A DNA stretch of 37,967 nucleotides, taken from the NCBI RefSeq assembly GCF_000003815.2, contig NC_049984.1, positions 26,430,689-26,468,655 on the forward strand, in the 5' to 3' direction. Origin of the DNA: Branchiostoma floridae (lineage: Eukaryota; Chordata; Leptocardii; Amphioxiformes; Branchiostomatidae). Below, piece by piece: positions 1-9,960 of the stretch (its first letter is position 1; each line of letters opens with the position of its first letter). Made by a program: the position numbers and the translations under genes. The notes beneath the pieces are model-generated. The model ran no database searches. It saw only the letters and a list, made by a program, of their open reading frames with translations, and had not been told where the DNA came from.

Positions 1-277
1 GAAGTTAACCATGTAAGAAAGGATGCACGGAGTTACACGGTTTGTCAACGTTGAGTTTGTTATTTCAAAGCAACTTAGAGTTCTGTTATTTTGTTTGATT
101 TTGGTATGGAAGAATAAATGAGGTGTAATTCAACCTGTATTTAATCAAGGACGTCGATGGCATATCACGAGCAAGTTAACATTGCCAGATAACGAGTGAC
201 CAAATGTCACCCATCACGTACCAACAGCACAGGGAATATCAAAGGCAGCGGCAAGCCCACCCGGTGAAGAAGAGCAC
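1..277. other. Noncoding or unrecognised sequence
   Basis: I see no ORF, RNA gene or repeat here that I can support. It is ordinary AT-rich intergenic or intronic sequence leading to a short ORF. Confidence 0.4.
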
Positions 278-475
278 ATGAAATACGCCTTTTCTATACC
301 ACAGGATGAGGCCATAGAAGACCTCACATCTATTGCAACTAAAGTTGCTGCTGAACTTGTGGATGACTACGATGGGTTCCCTATCGGTATCATCACAAGG
401 TCAAGGACCACCAAGGGGAAGTATGAGGAGCTGTTCAAGCTGTATGCAAGACGCCATCACGCCTTCTCCACAGCC
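278..475 (+). CDS. Unrecognised exon-like ORF fragment
   Basis: An open frame begins MKYAFSIPQDEAIEDL and continues with balanced, charged composition through KGKYEELFKLYARRHHAF, then loses protein-like character near 475. I recognise no domain. It may be an exon of a decayed element ORF like others in the first 26 kb, because nothing adjacent completes a gene. The start codon may be only an internal Met, and no clear splice donor marks the end. Confidence 0.22.
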
Positions 476-639
476 AAACCATGCAACATGCAACGTACCG
501 CACATGTCGCTACGATTTCCCCCTGTTCTTCTTGTGTGTCCGTACTAATGTGTGTTATACAGTGGTTGGCGCCTTTGTGTTACATAAGGAAACCACAGCA
601 GATCTTCAGGAGGCCTTGACAGTAGTTGGACTATTTCTG

Positions 640-1112
640 AAGTTGATTAATTATTTCAGGACTGGGCTGGATATTTGCACTAGGAACGTTGTTGAGTTAT
701 ACCCAATCCTTACATTTCAACTATTTTCTTAGATGTCGGAGTGGATGTCCATGGAGAGGTGAAGGTGATGTTGGTGAGGACTTGTCAGCTGAACCACTTT
801 GTTGGTCTGATTAATTCAAGTGGTGACTTTAAATTCAATACTTGATACCTCATTTACATCATCTTTAAAGGCATGGTCATTTCAAACCAAGAATTAAGAT
901 CTTGAATAGTGCATATACCGGTACCAGCTTACACTGATCTCTTTCATTAAGCTTAGGAAGAGAAACACGGCAGTCGGTTCGTTACATACCAACCAGTGGA
1001 AGGGGCTTCCTGGCACAGAAGCTGACATACACTGAAGGCTTTGGACTCCGGCACCATTGAACTAAGCGATGACGATCCGAGGACAGACACTGGGAATTGG
1101 TGTATTGATATT
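640..1112. other. Unrecognised spacer
   Basis: AT-rich sequence with no supportable gene. The part from about 960 may be the degraded upstream portion of the element ORF that becomes readable at 1113, but I cannot show this. Confidence 0.3.
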
Positions 1113-1560
1113 GGAGAACTATAAAACACACATAGCTGTGGCTTCAATGATTCAGAGCATCCTTCAGAGAACGCAAAATACTCAGCAGATCAAACTAAAA
1201 CAGGCACAGAGGCTGTGCCGGACAAGCCCTCTTTCTTGACCTCATTGTACCCAAACACACCGGGAATGTTAGTTTCCCCAGTATGCCTTTCTCCTCGAGG
1301 TGGCCAAGAACTACGAGGATGGGCACATCAACGGCCAAGGCAACAAGCAAGGTATTCAATTGGACTCAAAACTGTGCAACATCATGGCTATGTATGTCAA
1401 TATATTCGATCACGTGTAGTTATCTTTCCCATGCTTACACCTTTGCAACACCAGAGGAAAAGGATGACCTGCAGTTCACACTGGACCAGACGAAACAAGA
1501 CATCCTCGCCTGGCAGTGTCACCAGCTCCGTAGAATTGTTATGAAACCAAAGAAACCACT

Positions 1561-1715
1561 AACATCGAGCAGATTAAAATTGGACTGAGCAGAGCACTTT
1601 GGACTAATGCTTGTAGCCTTTTACAGACTACACCTATATATCAGATATTTTGTGAAAATGTATATTGAAAGGTAATTAATATGTAGAATGCAATTAGATG
1701 TCTCCAGGAACAAAG
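1561..1715 (+). repeat. Left inverted arm of foldback element
   Basis: Starts AACATCGAGCAGATT and ends CCAGGAACAAAG. It pairs base for base with the reverse complement of 1924-2078 apart from two mismatches. Confidence 0.88.
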
Positions 1716-1923
1716 GTTCCCAGAATTCTGGCTCAGGTTCCCAGAATTCTGCAGAATTCTGGCTCAGGTTCCCAGAATTCTGCAGAATTCTGGCTCAGGT
1801 TCCCAGAATTCTGCAGAATTCTGGCTCAGGTTCCCAGAATTCTGCAGAATTCTGGCTTAGGTTCCAGAATTCTGCAGAATTCTGGCTCAGGTTCCAGAAT
1901 TCTGCAGAATTCTGCAGAATTGA
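1716..1923. repeat. Palindromic 31-bp tandem repeats in foldback core
   Basis: About six copies of a 31-bp unit made of two CAGAATTCTG palindromes plus GCTCAGGTTCC. Later copies lose one C, giving 30 bp. Each unit holds EcoRI sites, and a PstI site where two palindromes meet. The open frames here (FWLRFPEFCRI-like repeats) are a by-product of the repeat, not a protein gene. Confidence 0.9.
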
Positions 1924-2078
1924 CTTTGTTCCTGGAGATATCTAATTGCATTCTACATATTAATTACCTTTCAATATACATTTTCACAAAATATCTGATA
2001 TATAGGTGTAGTCTGTGAAAGGCTACAAGCATTAGTCCAAAGTGCTCTGCTCAGTCCAATTTTAATCTGCTCGATGTT
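1924..2078 (-). repeat. Right inverted arm of foldback element
   Basis: Begins CTTTGTTCCTGGAG and ends CTGCTCGATGTT, the mirror of the left arm. CACT follows immediately. Confidence 0.88.
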
Positions 2079-2449
2079 CACTATAATTAAGTATTAGAAA
2101 CCCCCCTCCATAGAAGTGTAGTAGTCCATGAGGAGCCTCAGTTTGGATAAATGCCACATCACCATTCAATATGTTGGATTCCAAAGAGGAGACAATGAAG
2201 TTTCAAGCTCTCCAGTTCTGAAGTCTAGCCTCTCTTTACCTGCGTCAAGAACCTTTATCTCGAGTCAAAACAGTATCAACCAGGACAAAGCATGGCATGT
2301 CATCCTGGATGATACAAGTCTACTTCTTGTCACAGACTGGGCTATGGAATTCCCACCAAGGAAGTATAGAGAAAGCCAGACGGACGGGTCCTGTGGGCAG
2401 GTGGGTGATGCCGTGAGGATGCTGCGCAGAAAGCAGACCTCAAAGCTTT

Positions 2450-2600
2450 CCGGCCGCTGCTACAACACCCTGCCACCCAGCAGCAACTTATAACTGCATG
2501 TAAGGAGGCCATCATTCTACGAAGTAACATGTTACTTGCCATACATTGTACTTATTGCAATCGTTGTGCAATAAACTTGACTTCATAATAAAAACACAAA
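2450..2600 (+). promoter_or_regulatory. Possible polyadenylation region
   Basis: AATAAA occurs at 2570-2575 and a second variant about 15 bp later, downstream of the element ORF copy A. It could be the 3' end of that element. Support is only the hexamers and the position. Confidence 0.25.
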
Positions 2601-2790
2601 TTGGTGTCTCCGAGAGTTTCTAAGTCTGTTTTGTCAAGTAGACCAGCTCAGGAGAGTGTAAGTGGACCCAATGATAATGTTGATGATACTTGTTTAAGGT
2701 ATGAGCATACATATGACCCCATCCATGTCCCAGATGGGTATGACACCAGAAATATTCTGCTGTTTTTCATTGAAGATGTAGGTCCTTTTC
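2601..2790 (+). CDS. Unrecognised exon-like ORF
   Basis: An open frame from the ORF start at 2601 (not an ATG) contains RPAQESVSGPNDNVDDT and RYEHTYDPIHVPDGYDT, then NILLFFIEDV followed by GTAGGT, a possible donor. The composition looks like real protein, but I recognise no family. It may belong to the same decayed element as the preceding copy A. Confidence 0.25.
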
Positions 2791-2829
2791 CAAATCTGTT
2801 GTAATATGTACCAAACTTGGACCCCAACA

Positions 2830-3320
2830 ATGCCTTTGGTCACACCAAATATGCACATGGCACTCTGCTGTACTTCACCAAAGTTCATGCCCTGTTGCTG
2901 TTTTTACAGTGTCAGCAGACATTGTGGTATTTGCACCATCCCGAGTGATGGAAAAGTAAGCTTGAAGTTTTCCATGCTATCATATTTGTAAATAAACATT
3001 CTAGTCTATGTGTAGAATCTTTTATATTGACGTTACCCATAAATTAAGATACCTCTGCCAAGGAGGTCATACTTTGACTTGAACTGTGGGCCATGGACAA
3101 TGACAAAAAAATCCATTATTACACAAATGTCATCAGCGTTCAAAAGGTTTAAATCAAAATGGAACTTAGAAATACACACAGCAACACATACAGACCAACG
3201 GGAGTGTGCAGCTTGCAATAAATCTTTAAAAAATGACCAGTGGTCGGACGCCTGATACAAGGCCTCCGTGCGTAGAATGTTATAGAGTAATTTATAGCTG
3301 CGTATCACATATATTTCATA
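2830..3320. other. Unrecognised spacer with a possible repeat
   Basis: Mostly AT-rich. Near 3050 the motif CTCTGCCAAGGAGGTCAT resembles a phrase I remember from dispersed repeats in many marine animal genomes, but I cannot classify it. No gene is supported on either strand; a 91-codon minus-strand frame (3033-3308) has no recognisable features. Confidence 0.25.
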
Positions 3321-3378
3321 TCATTTGAATACGGGATACATCAGAGAATCGAGAGGATCCTACAAAGAACAAAACAAA

Positions 3379-3658
3379 ATGGCTGGAAGAAGCACGAGAT
3401 CATCGACCAGAGAGAAAACAACAAATGGTCGAACACGCCGGCGTCCGAACTCCCGGCCGACGAGACCATACATGTGGACTTCGGCGATCAATATTGCAAG
3501 CTGGTTGGGGGTTCATGCCTGTGCGTGATGGGTACTGTAACACGAATGAAGTAATGTCTGTGATGGGCATGCCATCCCCCTCTCAGCCCACACTTATAAA
3601 GGGAGAGAACATGATTCTCACACCTAGAGAAGCTGCAATCAAGTTGGGGTACTTGTAA
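3379..3658 (+). pseudogene. Broken basic ORF, unrecognised
   Basis: From the Met at 3379 a basic, Arg/Thr-rich stretch (MAGRSTRSSTREKTT) reads into ELPADETIHVDFGDQYCKL in a second frame near 3447, and TPREAAIKLGYL in a third frame ends at 3658. Switching among three frames suggests a decayed gene or element ORF. No domain is recognised. Confidence 0.25.
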
Positions 3659-3784
3659 TCAGGTATGTAAAAATTGTGATTATTGATTTTTAAACAAGAA
3701 AACAATCTGTGTTACTGCCTGGTACTTCATGAACAGACATCATAATTTGTACACTACATGTACATCCAACTGTATTTTTTACAG

Positions 3785-3859
3785 CGTCCACTGCCTGAAG
3801 AGGATCACGCAGAAGAACAACCCATCCTGATTGTGGAGAACATCATTAAGTTTTGGAAG
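3785..3859 (+). CDS. Exon-like segment, unrecognised
   Basis: An acceptor-like TTTTTACAG precedes 25 open codons (RPLPEEDHAEEQPILIVE...), followed by the strong donor AAG|GTAAGT. The sequence is protein-like. A second segment at 3963-4089 (LEDLTIATKAAPGTAG ... FRRVTFVE) ends at another GTAAGT donor, but the phases of the two do not join cleanly. Confidence 0.3.
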
Positions 3860-3962
3860 GTAAGTTGTTGATTGATATTCATATCTATGATGGTAGTGAT
3901 ACAACATGGAATCTGACATTGTGCATGTCTACATTGCTATCCCTAATCCATACAATTAGCAG

Positions 3963-4089
3963 GGTTTTAGAGGACCTGACAATTGCCACTAAGGCTGCCC
4001 CGGGTACAGCTGGCCACCTGACAACAACACTTTTCAAACAGAAGGCACGGGAATGGGGCAACCTCTTCAGGAGAGTGACATTTGTTGAG
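3963..4089 (+). CDS. Exon-like segment, unrecognised
   Basis: Preceded by an AG and followed by GAG|GTAAGT. The frame reads LEDLTIATKAAPGTAG and KAREWGNLFRRVTFVE. Start phase 2 does not match the phase-0 end of the segment at 3785-3859, so if they belong together something between is missing or decayed. I recognise no family. Confidence 0.28.
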
Positions 4090-4382
4090 GTAAGTCCTAC
4101 TGCTAACATGTAGTTAACAAAAGTTATCTTTGAATATTATAACAATGTTGTCAACATTGCCTCTTACTGTTTATAATTTCTTAAAATGTAGAATAATAGA
4201 CATACGCGGATTATAGAATAGGTGGTGGTATTCACTAATTAGTTATATTAAATAGAACCCCCCTCCCCATACAGACACACATGCACGCACCCTAGATTGT
4301 TTAATAGGCCTTTCTGGTTCCACCTTGTAAAGCCCAGGAATATTGGATAGAATTGTTTAATGACCAGATACAATAGGATGTA

Positions 4383-4860
4383 GTGTACAGTTTAACCTAC
4401 AAAATAACTATTAAAGATCCTTTCAATTTAAGTTGTTGCATAATTTTCTCGCTCTTAAGAATAAGCTTTATAAAATGGAAATTATCAGAAAATACACTTT
4501 GTTCTCATTGTAAGACTGAGGAGGAAACTCCCGTCCACATTTTTAGTCAATGTTCTTTTCTTGTTAAATTTTGGGGGGATGTAGAAAACTGGATCAGGAA
4601 GCATATGAATATTGTATTTAGATTTACAAGTAGAATATTATGATTTGGTTCTTAAGGCTATCCTACCCTTCTGAACACATTGTTATTAATTGCTTAAATG
4701 TATATTTTTAAATGTAGACATTTAAAAATTCCTACAATATATGGCTTTTTAGCCTATGTACATTATTATTACAAAGTAGAATACATCATTGCTCAAAACT
4801 TAAAGAAAACTGAAAAACACTTGTTAAAATGGGGGCCATTGGTTATGCACTGTTAAATTA
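4383..4860 (+). mobile_element. L1/Tx1-like LINE, ORF2 C-terminal fragment
   Basis: The frame 4383-4643 contains KWKLSENTLCSHCKTEEE followed by VHIFSQC, the Cys-x2-Cys ... His-x4-Cys signature of the zinc-binding tail of L1/Tx1-type reverse-transcriptase polyproteins. After a stop at 4641-4643 and a frame change, 4689-4850 still reads as the typical extreme C-terminus (IPTIYGFLAYVHYYYKVEYI, then KTEKHLLKWGP). The reverse-transcriptase core is absent, so this is a 5'-truncated dead copy. The frame breaks are in the sequence; the clade call is from the C-terminal style. Confidence 0.7.
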
Positions 4861-5584
4861 ATTTAATTGGGAAAATGCAAATTGTCTTTCCTGGTTTAGG
4901 TTGCTTTTTTGCACATCCACTTTGTATTGTGTATGTCAATTCCAACTCAAGGCTATTTATGTCCAGCGATGCCTTGTCAACTGCCCCACACTTCTAGAAA
5001 ACGCTCAACAAGGGCTTGTAAGGCTCCTGCTCACTCCTGCTTAAACTGAAGCAGGACCAGCTTGCCGATTACATTAACAACTTGATAGAGTTTCTGTACC
5101 TACACCCCACGAAGTCAACTAAGTCACTCAATGTTGGAAATGAAAAAGGTACATAACATAATTTCAACATCCTATACATACAAATATCTATCTTCATTTC
5201 CTGTTACGTGCTTTCACATACACAAACATCTAATGTAAGGTATTTTAATGTTAAAGGAAAGTTTGCAACCCTTTTCAGAGCTTTGTGTTTCCGCAGTATT
5301 AGAGATACATGTTTTTGACCTTGACTCTCCAATCACTGTTGCACAAAATAGGGACCAAGGTGAAGAATACATGAAGCATGAAAAGAAGGCAAACTGTTCA
5401 GGCATACAGCCAGGAGGGACAACCTTCCTCATTGGAGAAGGGTTACAACTATCAGGAAGGGGAAGTCGTCCTACTGGAAAAGTGGCAGTTTACCTGGCAT
5501 GGCAGTCTCAGTCAGCCAGACATTATGTCCCGACCACGCCCAACAACAAATTTTCACTAAAAATCACCTTGTGTGGCGTGATGG
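4861..5584. other. Spacer with one unrecognised ORF
   Basis: No gene is supported. A frame at about 5248-5560 (VLEIHVFDLDSPITVAQ ... GEEYMKHEKKANC) has some protein-like character and could be a decayed element exon. The rest is AT-rich. Confidence 0.25.
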
Positions 5585-6715
5585 CTAAGTGTGGGAGGAA
5601 GGAACATCACACAAGTAAGACAAGCAGACCTGCTTGGCTTCACAGTTGACCAGCATCTCTCCTGGGCCCTACATGTACACAAAACCAGGACTAAAATGGC
5701 TGGCACTGTAGCATCGTTAAGAAAATACAAAAACTTCTTCCCCAGTGACACACTACAAACTGTGATACAGTCGCTTGTTTTGTCACATCTAGATTATTGT
5801 GCTACTATCCTCTCTTCGACAACACAAACACAAATAGATAAACTGCAAACCATGCAAAACCGTGCAGCCAGACTTGCTACAAACTCTACACCTTTCACCA
5901 GTTCTGACGACTTACTTTCCAGGCTAGGGTGGCAAACTGTTTAAGAGAGATTATTCACCAGTACCATCTGTGCTTTTCATAAAATGCTAACAGTTAAGGA
6001 ACCGCAAGGAATATATGACAGGATCAGAACAACCATCATCTCTCATAACCACAACACAAGACTTTCACACAAGGGGGGGTTCACTCTGCCCAAACCCAGA
6101 ACAAAAGCACTCACTAGGACATTCCTTTACAGATGCACAAAGACATACAATTCACTACCAAGCCATTTCACATCAAGAAACTGCACAGAATTCAAAAACA
6201 GAATAAGAGAATACAGTAAACAAGACAAAACAGCACCACTGAGTATGTGGTGGTAGCATGATGATTATACAGTTTTTGTTCTTTAGTATATTCATGGTCC
6301 AAGATAAGATAATATGACACTTTTCTATTAACGTTACATGTATCTTATTCAGCAGCATTATTCTGTTCTTTTGTAAATACATTAGTCAAGGTTTTACGTT
6401 ATATCATTCCTTGCTGTCACGACTACCTTATTTTGGACATACTTCCAGCTGCATATCAATTTTACTCAAGTCTATTATGTTTTGTTAATCATTATTTCCA
6501 TTTATTTTCTGCATACAAATACCAGAAGATAATTCTGACGTTTTATTTTGACCTTTGACCTCTCACGTTTCAATTTAAGTTACCTCAGTTAATTTTGTTA
6601 CTGTTCTGTTTACCAAGTGTATAAGTTTTGTTGATTATGTTCGTTTTTATTGTATATACCTATTTTTGTCGGACTCCAGGAAGAATATGGAGATCCAAAT
6701 AAAACAAACAAAGAC
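5585..6715 (+). mobile_element. CR1/L2-like LINE 3' fragment
   Basis: Two adjacent frames, 5591-5944 and 5984-6256, give the C-terminal end of a CR1/L2/Jockey-group reverse transcriptase: LLGFTVDQHLSWALHV (the LG-x-x-x-D-x-x-LSW thumb motif), SLVLSHLDYCATI, LQTMQNRAARLAT, and YNSLPSHFTSRNCTEFKNRI at the end. A stop at 5942-5944 and a frame change split it. About 450 bp of 3' UTR follow, ending near AATAAAACAAACAAA at 6700-6713, a typical LINE tail. The copy starts inside the thumb region, so it is 5'-truncated by incomplete reverse transcription and is dead. Confidence 0.8.
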
Positions 6716-6869
6716 GGAATGCATCAATGTGCTCCGTTTCATTTATGTCACATCCATCAATGTTACATTCTAACAGGTGTACTGCCGCTGGAACAGTTGT
6801 ACTAAAGTCATGGTAAGAACATTGCTAACAACACACGAAGATGCATGCAGTCATCGAGAGGTCTGCTAC

Positions 6870-7012
6870 CTTGAACATTGAGAGTCACCATGACACCGAC
6901 TGCCTACATGCCATCAAAGGACCTTATTGAAGACCCCAAGGCAAACAAGACGCTCATGGACTTTCTCCACCTGACAGTCGTGTACAAAAACGCGGAGAAC
7001 TACGTTCACGTA
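6870..7012 (+). CDS. Exon-like segment upstream of tnp2 fragment
   Basis: The frame reads AYMPSKDLIEDPKANKTLMD and LTVVYKNAENYVHVRK, protein-like and ending at CAC|GTAAGA, a possible donor. It may be part of the same element as the tnp2 fragment that starts about 80 bp later, but I do not recognise it. Confidence 0.28.
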
Positions 7013-7089
7013 AGAAAGCTTTGTTGAAAAATGTGTTTCGGACATTCTCGCCCCTATAAAGGTTCTTTGGGACGACAATGGCATTGCTA

Positions 7090-7415
7090 ATGCTGTACCC
7101 CGTTCATACAATGTCTAAAGCCAACGATCTGCTTCCGAAATGTGAAAGGTTCGACGCCTGTCCAAACGACTGTGTTGCTTTCCACTGTGAACACCAGAAT
7201 GCAGGCAGCTGTCCCATCTGCGATGAAGAACGAAGGGACAGTAGAGGGAAGTCTAAAAAAGAATATCACTACTTGAAGCTGTTGAAACGCTGTACGGAGT
7301 TCCTGACATCGCAATTTGCAAAAAAATCACGTGAAGATGCTGGCAAACGAGGTGCCCCGGTTCGTGCGAGACATCAAAGTGGAAGGAGTTGTACTCAGAA
7401 GTTGGGTTTTTCAAG
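7090..7415 (+). mobile_element. tnp2-like (EnSpm/CACTA) transposase fragment
   Basis: The frame contains KCERFDACPNDCVAFHCEH followed by SCPICDEERRDSRGK and KEYHYLKLLKR. The ACPNDC ... CPxC signature, followed by the region leading to the transposase core, is characteristic of tnp2-family transposases (EnSpm/CACTA). A run of seven A at about 7319 is followed by a frame change: downstream the protein-like frame is LANEVPRFVRDIKVEGV, ending at CAAG|GTAAGC (donor at 7416). The catalytic DDE region is not present nearby, so this is an isolated N-terminal piece. The family call is strong for the zinc motif; the element type is inferred. Confidence 0.68.
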
Positions 7416-7419
7416 GTAA

Positions 7420-7760
7420 GCCTATATATTCTTGTATATGGTATGGCAAGTCTTCTATATCGTTTGAAAACTTATGAATGTCATTGACGAAGAGTAAATT
7501 ACTCAGTGCTAAAACCCTATGCCACGTGTGTACTCTACATCTGCTTGGAGACGCTACGTGATAATGAACGACTATGAACATAAATTACAGTACACAGTTC
7601 CTTCCAGAAATCAGCAATGTCAACAAATCTATACTTTGTACTGCTCGAGATCAACCAGCCGGCCTTTTATGGGCAGTGCCGGCGGGGGGATCTCTTTTAA
7701 TCCGATCACAAAGATATGCACATCCTTCCAGCAATTCAGAGAAACTCAATCCACAACCGG
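7420..7760. other. Unrecognised spacer
   Basis: No supportable gene. Short open frames lack recognisable features. Confidence 0.3.
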
Positions 7761-7763
7761 GAC

Positions 7764-7956
7764 TTTATCTGTACTTTTTGTAACTGGTAGTGTTAGATTC
7801 AACTTTTTTTTTCATCATGATGTTGATAATGACAATCGTTTTGTTGTAGTAATCATTTACCCTTTTGTCTTTATCTGTACTTTTTGTTACTGGTAGTGTT
7901 AGATTGAGCATTTCATCAGGATATTGATGCTGACAATCTTTTTGTTGCAGTAATCG
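7764..7956 (+). repeat. Tandem duplication ending in acceptor-like sites
   Basis: Two copies begin TTTATCTGTACTTTTTGT at 7764 and 7870, a period of 106 bp, and end at about 7856 and 7956. Both finish in a splice-acceptor-like tract (TTTTGTTGTAG|TAATC and TTTTTGTTGCAG|TAATC). The copies differ by several substitutions and a T-run, so the duplication is not very recent. Confidence 0.75.
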
Positions 7957-9456
7957 TCGAAGTCATGAGCATTAAAAGATTACTTCTCCACGTCACCGGA
8001 TTTTTTGACATGATGATTTTCTCTTATTGTTTCTGTTGCCACTTTGTGTACCTTCATGTGTCTTGTCATGCAAACAAATGTGCAGAACTTGCACTGGAGA
8101 TGGTTGTGGGGGCATGGCATCATGTCTTTCCATGAAGTGAAGTCGACACCCACTTTATGTTTTATCACTGTTATCATTTCTTTTTGAGATACACTATCCC
8201 GCATCAGAGTTATGTGGGTTTAGTCAGCCGAATATTATCCACGTCATGTTGTTATGTCTGAATTGACAGTACTAGAATTGTCAAGTAGTTGAAATGTTCC
8301 ATTATTTTGTGGCTGTCTTCCTAAGTTATGAATTAAACACAGTCTCAAAATGAAGTTTGCCACAGACAAGCAAACAGGATATCTTACATGTGTATGGCTT
8401 TTATATGCCATACAAGACACATTTTTTATCACATGAAGAAGAGAAGTGTGACTTTGCTCTCAGAAAACATCTCAAAGTGAAATGTGGTACAGACAAACAA
8501 CTTGTAATTTGACTTTGACTTTATTCAGATCCACTTTTAGCTATTACAACAATGTCAAACATTATGTTGCCAGCTATTCTTCCAGTGATCTACATAAAAT
8601 ACATTAATACACGCACAACATTACATAAATACAAAACATAATATGTACAATGCAAACTATACAACTGAGAGAAAAACAAGTTCAATGATAATAATGCTTA
8701 TTTGGTTCATTAAAATGTGAAGATTAGCGGGACTCAACAATGGACCATGAATTGCTTTGTACTCACATAGCTGTAACATATTTAACGAGTTATAGTAAAG
8801 TGATATTTAGCCTATGTCATTCTAATGAAACTTCCTATATCCATGTGAAAAGGTTCTGAGTACGTCCCAGCTATCAAAATGTCGCCCTCCTCCATACCAA
8901 TAATGTACCAGTGCTGTTCAAGTATGCACAGTCTTTGGAAAGCCATGTTAAGCTAATCATAAATAAATATATAAATAAATAAATAAAAGCTGCGGTGTAT
9001 GGAGAAAATATATAGATATTCCTTACCGCAATCCCAAGTTTACTCGCAAGATTTGCCACCTGTGGAACAGTCAGACTTGTTCAGGTACCTATTTCTCCAG
9101 ACAAGCTATTACATTTTAACTTTAGCAATAGATCCCACGCATATAAAGTTAAAGCGGGAAAAGCTCCCATGTGTCTATCATTCTCAAACGTGATCCAATG
9201 TGCCAAGTGACAAACAGCTACACCAAACATATCCTGCAAACCTGACAAGCCAACTTCGACCTCCATTACATAACAGTACGCTTCTATCATGTATGCAACA
9301 TCTCATATGATGAAGAGGCGATGAGCGAGTTGTTTTAGAAAACTGCAAAGGTAGTGAGGACGTAAAAACACAACTTCGTAAGTTAATTAAGATCAACCTC
9401 CCTTAGTCACAGGGAGGTCGTCACTGTACAGGACTACCTCCTGGGAACTGTAATTC
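7957..9456. other. Gene-poor spacer with simple repeats
   Basis: No gene is supported. Around 8500-8530 the minus strand reads GAATAAAGTCAAAGTCAAAT, which looks like a LINE 3' tail on that strand, but I see no coding part. An (AAAT)n-type tract lies at 8958-8990. Confidence 0.35.
8958..8990. repeat. AAAT-type microsatellite
   Basis: Short imperfect run of AAAT/ATAAAT units. It makes the minus-strand frame FIYLFIYLFM-like, which is not a gene. Confidence 0.7.
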
Positions 9457-9584
9457 ATCATCATCATCATTAGTCATCCTCTTCACCATCATAGACTATC
9501 CCGAGATGCTTTGCAGGAGGAATTATCTAGGTATAGAACACACCATGTGTCCTCACTCGGGTTTCGACGTCCGACCAGAACGGA

Positions 9585-9960
9585 GTGATGTCTTCCCCTC
9601 CGGTTCTGCGCGCGGACGCCACCCTGGTGAACCGTAGCATCCTCCCGCTTTTGCGGGAGTTGCGAAAGCCCGACGGTCCACCTGAGGAGGACCAACTAGC
9701 ACGGTTTGAGGCCGAGACACCTCTCTCGGCATACAATGCTGAGGAGATTTCGGAACGGATTGCTGGGGAGGCCCCGGAGGATCTGATGGAGATGGCAGGC
9801 ATGGACCCAAAGCCCGAGGCCTCCATGAGGAAGCTGGCATACTCACACTGTGCCATCCTGGCCGCCAATAACATCACGGCAGCCCAACCCATCAAGCAGG
9901 ACAAGGACAGCAGGGACGCCACTCAGGCCGCCGTCGGTCTTGTCGAGGATGACCCTTTAA
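9585..9960 (+). pseudogene. gag-like module, copy 1
   Basis: From the ATGATG at 9585 a GC-rich frame of about 125 codons reads VLRADATLVNRSILPLLREL, then EEDQLARFEAETPLSAYN, a Glu-rich stretch, and KLAYSHCAILAANNITAAQP. Copy 2 at 12532 shares VLRGDVTLVN and QLARF-x-x-E-x-PL, and also the upstream DNA (CTATCCC-x-TGCTTTGC). Copy 3 at 24646 shares the first codons and DDRLARFNAK. The third copy is followed by a reverse-transcriptase fragment, so I infer a gag-like capsid protein of a retroelement. The frame stays open to 10154, but the similarity and GC bias end near 9960. No zinc knuckle is visible. Confidence 0.45.

Larger units (their letters stand above)
1561..2078. mobile_element. Foldback element with 155-bp inverted arms
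   Basis: Two arms of exactly 155 bp (1561-1715 and 1924-2078) are inverted copies differing at two positions by eye, near 1628 and 1700. They flank a core of short palindromic tandem repeats. The element is bordered on both sides by CACT (1557-1560 and 2079-2082), a plausible 4-bp target-site duplication. There is no transposase, so it is non-autonomous. The outer ends begin AACATCGAGC. Near-identity of the arms implies recent insertion or ongoing gene conversion. It sits inside the decayed ORF copy A. Confidence 0.85.
1113..2360 (+). pseudogene. Decayed mobile-element ORF, copy A (interrupted)
   Basis: This is a broken ORF of a family I cannot name with certainty. Readable pieces lie in several frames: ENYKTHIAVASMIQSILQ near 1114, ALFLDLIVPKHTGN near 1222, YTFATPEEKDDLQFTLDQT and DILAWQCHQLR ending near 1532, then INQDKAWHVILDDTS and TDWAMEFPPRKYRESQ near 2274-2375. 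A related copy at 22833-23305 has DILA, QLR and SINQD contiguous, so about 740 bp (1534-2273) is extra here. The foldback element 1561-2078 lies inside that extra stretch. The WAM-x-F-x-P-x-KYRESQ style resembles uncharacterised repetitive proteins common in invertebrate genomes; this is memory, not a search. Frameshifts and stops make it non-functional. Confidence 0.6.

Noticed and set aside
1688-2018. Repetitive ORFs (85 and 106 codons) in the foldback core
   Set aside because: They arise from the palindromic 31-bp tandem repeats and run into the inverted arm.
3033-3308. 91-codon minus-strand ORF
   Set aside because: No domain, no splice sites and AT-rich surroundings with a possible dispersed repeat; not enough to call a gene.
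9527-9922. 131-codon minus-strand ORF opposite gag-like copy 1
   Set aside because: It is a shadow of a GC-rich coding frame; the + strand frame is the one shared with the other two copies.
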